Positions 1 to 8,011 of a DNA stretch of 64,000 nt are shown one piece after another (positions within the stretch are counted from its first letter, which is position 1; each line of letters opens with the position of its first letter). The translations under genes and the position numbers were made by a program. The notes below the pieces were generated by a model that saw only the letters and a list, made by a program, of their open reading frames with translations, was not told the DNA's origin and made no database searches. The DNA is from Micavibrio sp. (GTDB lineage Bacteria; Pseudomonadota; Alphaproteobacteria; Micavibrionales; UBA9664): the NCBI GenBank assembly GCA_002699085.1, contig PAAR01000009.1, forward strand, positions 71,725-135,724, given 5' to 3'.

Positions 1-390
1 GAAGAAATGCGTCAGTCGCTGCGTATTATGAAGCAATGCATTGCGAATATGCCTGCTGGGCCATTTAAATCAATTGATAAGAAAGTAACGCCGCCTTCTC
101 GTGCGGAGATGAAGGGCTCAATGGAGGCTCTTATTCATCACTTTAAGTTATATACAGAAGGTTTCCACGTTCCTGCGGGTGAAACATACACGGCTGTTGA
201 AGCGCCTAAAGGGGAGTTTGCTGTTTATGTGGTGTCGGATGGCACAAATAAACCTTATAAATGTCATATCCGTGCACCGGGTTTTGCCCATATGCAGGGC
301 ATGGATTTTATGAGCCGGGGCCATTTGCTGGCGGATACTGTCGCCATTATTGGCTCACTAGATATTGTTTTTGGAGAAGTTGATCGATAG
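1..390 (+). CDS. nuoD: NADH-quinone oxidoreductase subunit D, C-terminal part (partial)
   Basis: The window opens inside this gene, in frame from base 1. About 129 C-terminal residues are visible. They contain the stretch after the family's 49-kDa subunit core, with [13 protein letters not shown] and the typical ending DIVFGEVDR. The 49-kDa subunit lies in the peripheral arm of respiratory complex I and forms the quinone-binding site with NuoB. The gene should be followed directly by nuoE in alphaproteobacteria. Here about 1.5 kb of unrelated DNA intervenes, starting with an opposite-strand pseudogene whose stop lies 2 bp after the nuoD stop. Identity is confident; only the 5' truncation by the window edge limits it. 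Confidence 0.95.
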   Translation, partial: EEMRQSLRIMKQCIANMPAGPFKSIDKKVTPPSRAEMKGSMEALIHHFKLYTEGFHVPAGETYTAVEAPKGEFAVYVVSDGTNKPYKCHIRAPGFAHMQGMDFMSRGHLLADTVAIIGSLDIVFGEVDR

Positions 391-392
391 GT

Positions 393-1464
393 TTAGTATG
401 TGAAGCGAGGGAAACTCTTTGCTGATATTTTTTCTTTAATTTCAATGCTTGTTTTTTGTCTTTTTAAAACTTCTTGGCGCCATGTTTCTTCATAACGCTT
501 AATGGAGAGTTCTCTCGATAATGTTGGGTTTTGCATGATTTGTGTGATTTCTTTGGCTAAGAAGTAAGCTTGTTCTATTCCTGTGTTTAATCCCAATCCT
601 CCATTTGGAAAAAAGGTTTGCGCACAATCTCCGACTAGAAAAATGTTATTTGAAAAAAAAGTGTCGCTTAAATGTGAGCTTAGTTTGTATACAGTGATGT
701 TTGAAATGTTGGATACATCAGAGTTAACTAAAAAAGTGTTTATTTTTTTTCTAATAGAGTTCTCGGGATCGTTATTATCTTTTATTGTCCAGGAGCCGCT
801 AGCCCTGTAGAAATTGTCATCTGATATAGGCACTAGTATTAATCTATCTTTTGATTTAGATAGTTGTAACATTGTTCCTGGATGCTTTTGATAACTCTGA
901 ATGTTGTGGATATAAGCATCACAAGAAAAAGAGAGTTCAGTATCTTTTATTTCTTGAATATCAATCCCGACAGAATTTCTTATGCTGCTGTTTCGTCCAT
1001 CTGCAGCCACTGTGAACGTGAAATCGTCATCTACTCTCTGTAATGCATCATTTTTTTCTAATATAAAGTTTTTTATCGGCATATACTGCTTCAGTATTCC
1101 ATTCTATGTTAATTGAATAGATTGAGCTCAGTGCTCTAATAAGAATTTCCTCTAATTTCGATTGTGGTATAGATCTGTTGTCGGTGCCTGTGGAGCTAAA
1201 ATTTATATAATCTACAAGTGTATTATTTCTGTAGATGTATGAGCCATAAAGTGGTAGCGATTCATTTTGAATGTCCCTATAAACGCCTAACGCTTTCAAT
1301 ATTTCTATAGAATTTTTTTGTAACCCAGTAGCTTTCGCTGTATTCTCTGGCTACTGCTTTTTGTCTACAATGCGTATGTTTATGCCTGACTGAGCAAAAA
1401 CTAAGGCTGTAATGAGTCCCGATGGACCTGCACCTATAATGAAAACTTCATATTTTCTTGCCAT
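393..1464 (-). pseudogene. Broken FAD-dependent monooxygenase (UbiH / aromatic hydroxylase type)
   Basis: Read on the minus strand from an ATG at 1464, the product begins with a Rossmann dinucleotide fold (FIIGAGPSGLITAL...), then meets an in-frame TAG at 1353-1351. The same frame continues after the TAG (TGLQKNSIEIL, typical of this family) to about 1048, where a frameshift occurs at the T7 run at 1051-1057 (A7 in the gene). The second frame (393-1082) carries AADGRNSSIR and the second FAD motif VGDCAQTFFPNGGLGLNTG. Joined, the pieces make about 355 residues, close to a full-length UbiH/PHBH-like flavoprotein. No convincing ribosome binding site precedes the ATG. Two lesions argue for a decayed gene; sequencing error in the homopolymer could explain one but not the TAG. 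The substrate is unknown. It interrupts the nuo operon on the opposite strand. Confidence 0.85.
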
Positions 1465-1494
1465 ATACTAAAGGTAGGTGATAAAAGTTTCGGA

Positions 1495-1848
1495 ATGATT
1501 AATTTTTTACTTTATGCAAAGAATATTGACCTGACAGCTCGTTTTTATGATGCTCTAGGGGTTGGCATTGTGCGAGAAAAACATGGAAATGGGCCAGAAC
1601 ATTTTTCATTCAGTGAGGGCGCAATAGTTGCGGAAATATATCCAGAAACAAGTGGTCAAGAATTTGTATCTTTTTTAATTCGCATTGAAATTCAGCATAG
1701 TGTTCAATCAGTTTTGAGTGCACTCTTAGATGTTGACTTAGATTACTCATATGTATGTGGTTCTACAATTTCAAGTGAGCGTTATAATAAGCAACGATTA
1801 AAAGATCCTGATGGACGTATCATAGATATTGTTCAGTATAAGTATTAA
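1495..1848 (+). CDS. VOC-family (glyoxalase/bleomycin resistance-like) protein
   Basis: A 117-residue protein of one vicinal-oxygen-chelate module. It opens with a beta strand and helix typical of the fold (NFLLYAKNIDLTARFYDALG) and ends with the family signature KDPDGRIIDIVQ. Such proteins bind a divalent metal through paired modules and include glyoxalase I, extradiol dioxygenases and antibiotic-binding proteins; the substrate cannot be told from sequence. It is divergent from the broken FAD monooxygenase, with 30 bp between start codons, and lies just before nuoE in the same direction. Together the two look like an insertion in the nuo operon, possibly a remnant of a small catabolic or detoxification unit (inference). 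The ribosome binding site is weak. Confidence 0.75.
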   Translation: MINFLLYAKNIDLTARFYDALGVGIVREKHGNGPEHFSFSEGAIVAEIYPETSGQEFVSFLIRIEIQHSVQSVLSALLDVDLDYSYVCGSTISSERYNKQRLKDPDGRIIDIVQYKY

Positions 1849-1911
1849 TAAAAATCAATCTAGTGACAGAAAATCATTGCTGTCTGCGTGAAAAACGCTA
1901 TCCTTTTAAAC

Positions 1912-2628
1912 ATGAAACCACATGTATTAAATGCTGAGCATCAGCCCGAAAGCTTTGAGTTCACCAAGGCGAATAAAGAGGAAATAAAAGACATTTTAAG
2001 TCGTTACCCTGCGGGTAAACAAAAATCTGCAGTGATGCCGTTACTTGACCTTGTGCAAAAACAAGTGGCTGAAGAGGGGGCTCAGGCTAACCCGCCATAT
2101 GGAGGCTGGATTCCACGTGCGGCAATGGATGTGATTGCCGATATTATCGGTGAACCACCAATGAAAGTCTATGAAGTAGCGACCTTTTATACGATGTATA
2201 AATTAGCACCTTTAGGTAAATTTAACATTCAAGTATGCGGCACAACGCCTTGCTGGCTGCGAGGTTCTAAAGATATTCAAGGCGCTTGTGAGAAGCATTT
2301 AGGGATTAAAACAGGCGAGAGCACCAAAGACGGTATGTTCTCATTAGAAGAAGTTGAATGTCTTGGGGCTTGTGTGAACGCACCGATGATCCAAGTGAAT
2401 AAAGATGATTATTTTGAAGATTTAACGCCAGAACGCATGGTTGAAATTTTGGATATGCTCAAGGCAGGTAAGCGGGATGAGATTCCTGTGGGCTCACAAA
2501 TAGGCCGTAAGAATTCTATGGCAATTACTGGGGCAACAACGCTTAAAACAACAGCGAATGATACCAAGCCAGCTAAAAAACCTGTAGCGAAGAAGACACC
2601 TGCTAAAAAGGGTAAGGTGAAGAAATAA
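1912..2628 (+). CDS. nuoE: NADH-quinone oxidoreductase subunit E (24 kDa, 2Fe-2S)
   Basis: A subunit of the NADH-dehydrogenase module of complex I that holds the N1a 2Fe-2S cluster. The four ligands are visible at C109, C114, C150 and C154 (CGTTPCW and CLGACVNAP). The thioredoxin-like core is preceded by [16 protein letters not shown] and [11 protein letters not shown] chose the ATG at 1912 because [10 protein letters not shown] leads into the normal family N-terminus; a GTG at 1888 in the same frame would add eight residues, and neither has a clear ribosome binding site. The C-terminus is a Lys/Ala/Pro-rich tail. The stop overlaps the nuoF start as TAATG, so the two are translationally coupled. 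Confidence 0.95.
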   Translation: MKPHVLNAEHQPESFEFTKANKEEIKDILSRYPAGKQKSAVMPLLDLVQKQVAEEGAQANPPYGGWIPRAAMDVIADIIGEPPMKVYEVATFYTMYKLAPLGKFNIQVCGTTPCWLRGSKDIQGACEKHLGIKTGESTKDGMFSLEEVECLGACVNAPMIQVNKDDYFEDLTPERMVEILDMLKAGKRDEIPVGSQIGRKNSMAITGATTLKTTANDTKPAKKPVAKKTPAKKGKVKK

Positions 2629-3953
2629 TGCTTGCAGATAAAGACAGAATTTTTACCAATCTATATGGTCTTCAGAGTTTTTCTCTGAAAGAGGCGAAGA
2701 AACGTGGTGATTGGGATAATACGAAAGCGATTATCAAAAAAGGTAAGGCTTGGATCATTGAAGAAATGAAAAAATCAGGGCTTCGTGGTCGTGGTGGGGC
2801 TGGTTTCCCAACAGGTATGAAGTGGTCGTTCATGCCTGATCCTGAAAAGACACAAAAGCCACATTATTTGGTCGTTAATGCCGATGAATCAGAGCCTGGT
2901 ACATGTAAAGATCGAGAGATTTTACGCCATGATCCACATAAGTTACTTGAAGGCTGCTTGATTGCAGGTTTTGCGATGGGCGCTCATGCAGCGTATATCT
3001 ATATCCGTGGTGAATTCTTTAATGAAGGCTCAAATGTTGTAAAGGCGATTAAAGAAGCCTATGAAGCAGGGTTGCTCGGTAAAAATGCCGCAGGCACAGG
3101 CTGGGATTTTGATATTTATCTGCATCGTGGTGCAGGCGCATATATTTGCGGTGAAGAAACAGCATTAATCGAATCACTTGAAGGCAATAAGGGTCAGCCA
3201 CGGAATAAACCGCCATTTCCTGCTATGGCAGGGCTTTATTCATGCCCTACAACTGTTAATAATGTTGAAACGATTGCCACTGCGCCAACGATTTTACGTC
3301 GTGGAGGTGAGTGGTTTGCGAGCATTGGACGTGATGAGAAAAATACAGGCACAAAATTATTCTGTATTTCAGGCCATGTGAATGCGCCGTGTAATGTGGA
3401 AGAAGCCATGGGTATTCCTTTAAAAGAACTAATTGAAAAGCATGCTGGTGGTGTACGTGGTGGCTGGGATAATGTGAAAGCTATTATTCCAGGCGGTTCC
3501 TCAACACCGCTTTTGCCAAAAGATGTCTGTGACAAAGTGGTGATGGATTTTGATAGCTTACGTGCAGAAGGCTCTGGCTTAGGGACTGCGGGTGTTATCG
3601 TTATGGATCAATCAACCGATGTTGTATATGCGATTGCTCGCTTATCATATTTTTATATGCATGAATCCTGTGGCCAGTGTACGCCTTGTCGTGAGGGAAC
3701 AGGTTGGATGTGGCGCATGATGATGCGTATGGTTGAGGGTAATGCAACGATCGAAGAGATTGATATGCTGCTGGATATTTCAAAACAAATTGAAGGGCAT
3801 ACGATCTGTGCACATGGCGATGCGTCGGCGTGGCCAATTCAAGGTTTGATGCGCCATTTTAGACCAGAAGTTGAAGAGCGTATTCATGCCTATAGAAAAT
3901 TAGCGCATCGTGAAAAACCAATGGTGGCCGTTAGTGCCACAGCAGCTGAATAA
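2628..3953 (+). CDS. nuoF: NADH-quinone oxidoreductase subunit F (51 kDa, FMN/NADH site)
   Basis: The NADH-oxidising subunit of complex I: it binds NADH, FMN and the N3 4Fe-4S cluster. Visible signatures are the glycine-rich [13 protein letters not shown] near residues 54-66, [13 protein letters not shown], the FMN/NAD region [16 protein letters not shown], and the iron-sulfur ligands in [12 protein letters not shown] plus a later HTICAHGD. The length of 441 residues is normal. It starts in the overlap TAATG with nuoE, and nuoG follows after 14 bp with an AGGGATA-type ribosome binding site. Function is confident. Confidence 0.97.
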   Translation: MLADKDRIFTNLYGLQSFSLKEAKKRGDWDNTKAIIKKGKAWIIEEMKKSGLRGRGGAGFPTGMKWSFMPDPEKTQKPHYLVVNADESEPGTCKDREILRHDPHKLLEGCLIAGFAMGAHAAYIYIRGEFFNEGSNVVKAIKEAYEAGLLGKNAAGTGWDFDIYLHRGAGAYICGEETALIESLEGNKGQPRNKPPFPAMAGLYSCPTTVNNVETIATAPTILRRGGEWFASIGRDEKNTGTKLFCISGHVNAPCNVEEAMGIPLKELIEKHAGGVRGGWDNVKAIIPGGSSTPLLPKDVCDKVVMDFDSLRAEGSGLGTAGVIVMDQSTDVVYAIARLSYFYMHESCGQCTPCREGTGWMWRMMMRMVEGNATIEEIDMLLDISKQIEGHTICAHGDASAWPIQGLMRHFRPEVEERIHAYRKLAHREKPMVAVSATAAE

Positions 3954-3967
3954 TTAAGGGATAGACA

Positions 3968-6022
3968 ATGCCAAAATTAACTATTGATGGACATGAAATT
4001 GAAGTTGAAGCGGGAACGTCGATTATTCAGGCGGCTGAGCAGCTTGGGATAGAGATTCCACGTTTTTGCTACCATGATAAACTCTCTGTCCCAGCGAATT
4101 GCCGTATGTGTTTGGTTGAGGTAAGCCCAGGGCCACCTAAGCCGCAAGCATCATGTGCTTTGGCCTGTGGTGAAGGTATGGTTGTGCAGACGCAATCTGA
4201 AATGGTTAAAAAAGCCCGTAAAGGGGTGATGGAGTTTTTGCTCATCAACCACCCGTTGGATTGTCCTATTTGTGACCAAGGTGGTGAATGTGATTTGCAG
4301 GATCAATCTGTGGCATACGGTTTTGATCGTTCTCGTTATACAGAAACAAAGCGTGCCGTTAAGAATAAAAATATTGGCCCACTCATTAAAACGATTATGA
4401 CACGCTGTATTCAATGTACACGCTGCGTGCGCTTTGGTGAAGAAGTGGCGGGTATGAACGAGCTTGGCTTATTGAACCGTGGTGAGAATGTTGAAATTGG
4501 CACATTTATCGAAACAGCTGTGTCGACTGAATTATCAGGGAATATGATTGATATTTGTCCTGTCGGGGCGCTTACATCTGCGCCTTATACATTTACTGCC
4601 CGCCCTTGGGAACTCAAGAAAACAGAAACTATTGATGTTATGGATGCTGTTGGATCGAACATCCGTGTCGATAGCCGTGGCAATGAAGTCATGCGTGTGC
4701 TGCCTCGTCTTAATGAAGATGTGAATGAAGAATGGATTTCTGATAAAACACGTTTTGCCTATGACGGCCTTAAATACCAACGCCTTGATAGACCATATAT
4801 TCGTAAAGACGGTAAATTAACGGCTGTATCTTGGGATGAGGCTTTGGCATTTACAGCCGCTAAACTTAAAGGTGTAGACGGTAAAGAAATCGCTGCTGTG
4901 GCGGGGGATTTAGTTGATGTTGAGTCAGTTGTTGCATTAAAAGATTTGATGAAAGGTCTTGGTTCTTCTCACATGGATTGTCGTCCTGATGGCACAAAAT
5001 TTGAGATACAATCTCGTGCGGATTATTTGTTTAATACCGGTATTGCGGATATTGAGCAAGCCGATGCTATTTTATTGATTGGTACAGACCCTCGTCACGA
5101 AGCGCCACTTATAAATGCCCGCATTCGTAAAACGTGGTTGCAGTCTAAAGTAAAGGTTGGCTTGATCGGCACACCTGTTGAGTTGACCTATCCGTATGAA
5201 CATATTGGTACAAGCCCAGAAGATTTAGAGAGCTTAACCCGTGCACGTTCTGGCTTTGCCAAAATTCTTAAAGACGCTAAAAACCCTGTTGTTATTGTTG
5301 GAACGGGGGCATTGCGCCATACAGATGGCTATGATGTTCACGCATTAGCAAAACAATATGCGATGAAAATTGGGGCAGGCTTTAATGTCCTGCATGTGGC
5401 GGCTGGCCGTGTTGGCGCTCTGGATGTTGGTTTTGTGCCGCAAAAAGGTGGTTATGATATCTTTAAAATGGTTAATGCTGGCAAGAAAGATAAGCTCAAG
5501 GCTGTATATTTACTGGGCGTTGATGAGCTTGATACAAGAGCGGCCTTTGGCACAGAAACCTTTATGATCTATCAGGGACATCACGGCGATAATGGCGCAC
5601 GTCATGCCGATGTTATTTTCCCAGGGGCGGCCTATACAGAGAAAAATGCTTTGTATGTGAATACAGAAGGCCGTGTACAGCAGGCAAAACGTGCGGTATT
5701 CCCAGTTGGTGATGCGAAGGAAGATTGGACGATCTTACGCGCTTTATCAGAAAAAATGGGCAAGACATTGCCGTATAATACGCATCAAGAACTGCGTAAT
5801 CGTATTTTTAAAGAGTTTCCGCATTTGGCTCAGCTTAATACAAAACCAATAGAAGCGTTGGTGGCATCAGAGCATACAGCTTCAGTCGGCAATAAAGCAT
5901 TCCAGCGTGTGGTAACAAATTTCTATCAAACAGATCCTATTTCTCGGGCGTCTGTGACGATGACAAAATGCGTTGAGGCATTTATCGCCGCAGATCAACC
6001 AATGTTGGATGCTGCTGAATAA
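3968..6022 (+). CDS. nuoG: NADH-quinone oxidoreductase subunit G (75 kDa, iron-sulfur)
   Basis: The large iron-sulfur subunit of complex I that relays electrons from NuoEF towards NuoI/B. The N-terminal 2Fe-2S ferredoxin domain has C34, C45, C48 and C63. It is followed by the His/Cys N5 site (HPLDCPICDQGGECD) and the N4 site (TRCIQCTRCVRFG ... ICPVGAL). The rest is a degenerate molybdopterin-oxidoreductase-like domain. The length, 684 residues, is typical for alphaproteobacteria. The gene should be followed by nuoH, nuoI and the membrane-arm genes; instead it faces a convergent ddl-like gene 3 bp after its stop, so the remaining nuo genes must be elsewhere. Confidence 0.97.
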   Translation: MPKLTIDGHEIEVEAGTSIIQAAEQLGIEIPRFCYHDKLSVPANCRMCLVEVSPGPPKPQASCALACGEGMVVQTQSEMVKKARKGVMEFLLINHPLDCPICDQGGECDLQDQSVAYGFDRSRYTETKRAVKNKNIGPLIKTIMTRCIQCTRCVRFGEEVAGMNELGLLNRGENVEIGTFIETAVSTELSGNMIDICPVGALTSAPYTFTARPWELKKTETIDVMDAVGSNIRVDSRGNEVMRVLPRLNEDVNEEWISDKTRFAYDGLKYQRLDRPYIRKDGKLTAVSWDEALAFTAAKLKGVDGKEIAAVAGDLVDVESVVALKDLMKGLGSSHMDCRPDGTKFEIQSRADYLFNTGIADIEQADAILLIGTDPRHEAPLINARIRKTWLQSKVKVGLIGTPVELTYPYEHIGTSPEDLESLTRARSGFAKILKDAKNPVVIVGTGALRHTDGYDVHALAKQYAMKIGAGFNVLHVAAGRVGALDVGFVPQKGGYDIFKMVNAGKKDKLKAVYLLGVDELDTRAAFGTETFMIYQGHHGDNGARHADVIFPGAAYTEKNALYVNTEGRVQQAKRAVFPVGDAKEDWTILRALSEKMGKTLPYNTHQELRNRIFKEFPHLAQLNTKPIEALVASEHTASVGNKAFQRVVTNFYQTDPISRASVTMTKCVEAFIAADQPMLDAAE

Positions 6023-6025
6023 GGT

Positions 6026-7234
6026 TTACTCTGATAAATGACGTTTTAGGAGCTGTGCATCTTTTTGCACAGGGTCATGTGGGATTTGCTTACGTTTATG
6101 GAAGCGTTGTGCCTCTGTCAGAAGGTCATTGAGCATTTCGGTAAACAGGACAGGCTTCTTGGCAGCCTCCCATAGAAAATAGCCGTAGGAGCCAGGGATA
6201 GGATTTAATTCATTAAACCAAAGCTCGCCTGTTTTACTGTTACCGATAAAATCAATGCGTGGTGCACCTGCTGGATCAAGACGTTCAAACACAGTAACAG
6301 CCCAGTCACGTAGTTGCTTTTCTTTATCTTTACCTAGATCTGGATTGATATCACGTGTCATGGAGATCATGCCCGCTACAGACTTCTGACCACCTAATTT
6401 TTTGTTTCCACCTGACATGTATTTTTCTTTAAAATCGAGAAGATCTTTGCTGGTTTTGGGTCGTTCAATTGCAGATGTTTCAATGCTGCCATTCGGTGTA
6501 ACACGTAAGGCGACATTATATTCGACAAGATTAGCCACGAAAGGCTCGAGAATAGCCTTGTCGTCATATTGGAACAGGCTGGCAAGTAGGGCACGTGCTT
6601 CATCAAGGGTGGTTGCTTTTCCAACACCAATTGAACTACCTAAATGGGCAGGCTTTACAATACAGGGCAGGCCAACGATATCGACAAGCGCTTTTACATC
6701 CTTCTCATCTATCATCAACGAGTTTTCAGGACGTATGGCTACAGCATGCGGCAATTGTGGTACATTAGAGCCTTCTAGTGCCTTTTTGGTCGTATCCTTA
6801 TCCATGAACACAGCACAGCCTTTTGCCCGCATCCCTGCATAAGCAATATTGGCAAATTCCATGAGACCTTGGAAGCCCGCATCTTCACCATTTAAGCCAT
6901 GGAAAGCGGGAAGGGCGATATCAAACTCAACAGGTTTTGCTTTGGAAAAAAGACCAGATGTTTCTGGGAGTAGCCGGCCTTTACCTTTTGCCGAAATATC
7001 AAGTTGTACAGGTGTGAGTTGTTTGACGGTATCACGAGAAAACATATAATTGTTTTTATTACGTAAGGCGTCGCCAATATACCATTGGCCATGGGTGGCA
7101 ATATATACAGGGAAAGCTTCATAAAGGCTTGTATCAATCGCTTGTAAAACTTCAAGGCCTGTATAAACGCTTACATCATGTTCTGGTGAGCGTCCGCCGA
7201 AGAAAACCGCTACTTTCTTTTTATTATGTGTCAT
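6026..7234 (-). CDS. D-alanine-D-alanine ligase family ATP-grasp protein (divergent)
   Basis: An ATP-grasp dipeptide ligase of 402 residues. It has the Ddl N-terminal motif FFGGRSPEHDVSV (residues 11-23), the HGLNGEDAGFQG motif (112-123), the ATP-binding KPAHLGSSIGVG (194-205) and a C-terminal NELNPIPGSYGYFLWE (341-356). Classical Ddl has E-[VI]-N-T-L-P-G followed by a small/Ser-rich segment, so the NPIPGSYGYFLWE ending and an omega-loop-like DFKEKYMSGG mark a separate subfamily. It probably joins D-Ala to a D-amino or D-hydroxy acid, but the acceptor cannot be read. It is divergent, 15 bp start to start, from an alpha/beta hydrolase and a membrane MurF-like ligase, and not in a dcw cell-division cluster. 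This suggests it is not the only ddl of the organism. Confidence 0.85.
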   Translation of the reverse strand: MTHNKKKVAVFFGGRSPEHDVSVYTGLEVLQAIDTSLYEAFPVYIATHGQWYIGDALRNKNNYMFSRDTVKQLTPVQLDISAKGKGRLLPETSGLFSKAKPVEFDIALPAFHGLNGEDAGFQGLMEFANIAYAGMRAKGCAVFMDKDTTKKALEGSNVPQLPHAVAIRPENSLMIDEKDVKALVDIVGLPCIVKPAHLGSSIGVGKATTLDEARALLASLFQYDDKAILEPFVANLVEYNVALRVTPNGSIETSAIERPKTSKDLLDFKEKYMSGGNKKLGGQKSVAGMISMTRDINPDLGKDKEKQLRDWAVTVFERLDPAGAPRIDFIGNSKTGELWFNELNPIPGSYGYFLWEAAKKPVLFTEMLNDLLTEAQRFHKRKQIPHDPVQKDAQLLKRHLSE

Positions 7235-7249
7235 GCTCTAATCTTACCC

Positions 7250-8008
7250 ATGAACACATACGAATACCAAGGGCAAAAACTAACTTATCTTCATTTTGGT
7301 GAAGGTGAGACAGCTTTCATATGGGCGCATGGTTGGGGACATAACCACCATGCGTTTGAGCAGATTGCCAAATCTTTGAGTTTTATGGGACAGCATTATG
7401 TGATTGATTTTCCAGGTTTTGGTGGTTCACCAAAGCCTGATGACGTCTGGTCTGTGCAAGATTATGCTGACTTTATGATTGCGTTTATTCAAAGCATACA
7501 GGCTAAGAAGGTGGTATGGATTGGTCATTCTTTTGGTTGTCGTGTGGGATTGCGCATAGCGGCCGCTACAAAACTGATTGCAAAAATGATTCTGATATCA
7601 GCGGCAGGTATTCCACGTAAAAGAGGTTTGTTAGAGCAAGTATCGTTAACACTCAGAGTGCGGTTTTTCAAAATGCTCAAAATATTTGTACGCTCTGAAG
7701 AGGGACGTGACAAATTACGCGCTCGATTCGGGAGTGCTGATTATAAAAATGCGGCTGAACTCCGTGCTATCTTTTTAAAAACCATACAGGATGATGTCAC
7801 AGATATTTTGCCCAATATTAAGTGTCCTGTATCGTTAATTTATGGTGCAAAAGATAGAGAAACACCGCCCGAAATTGGTATACGATTAAACAAAGCGATT
7901 ACCAAAGCACAGCTTGAAATATTGCCTGATTTTGACCATTATACGATCCTGACAGACGGGAAGAATATCCTTTCTCATAAAATTAAAAACTTCGTTGAGG
8001 CAAAATAG
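7250..8008 (+). CDS. Alpha/beta hydrolase
   Basis: A 252-residue alpha/beta-fold hydrolase with a complete catalytic triad: nucleophile S94 in GHSFG, acid D202 in YGAKDRETP, and H230 in PDFDHYTIL. The oxyanion loop is AHGWGHN near 26-32. No signal peptide is present, so it should be cytoplasmic. The ATG at 7250 is chosen because the upstream in-frame extension would run into the divergent ddl-like gene and adds no conserved sequence. It ends 3 bp before the MurF-like ligase, so they form one transcript. The context suggests hydrolysis of an ester or amide in a peptidoglycan-related small molecule; the substrate is not predictable from sequence. Confidence 0.85.
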   Translation: MNTYEYQGQKLTYLHFGEGETAFIWAHGWGHNHHAFEQIAKSLSFMGQHYVIDFPGFGGSPKPDDVWSVQDYADFMIAFIQSIQAKKVVWIGHSFGCRVGLRIAAATKLIAKMILISAAGIPRKRGLLEQVSLTLRVRFFKMLKIFVRSEEGRDKLRARFGSADYKNAAELRAIFLKTIQDDVTDILPNIKCPVSLIYGAKDRETPPEIGIRLNKAITKAQLEILPDFDHYTILTDGKNILSHKIKNFVEAK

Positions 8009-8011
8009 ACA

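Noticed and set aside
1351-1353. The TAG in the flavoprotein as a pyrrolysine or readthrough codon
   Set aside because: A second lesion (frameshift) exists in the same gene, and no pyrrolysine genes or readthrough signals are seen; decay is simpler.
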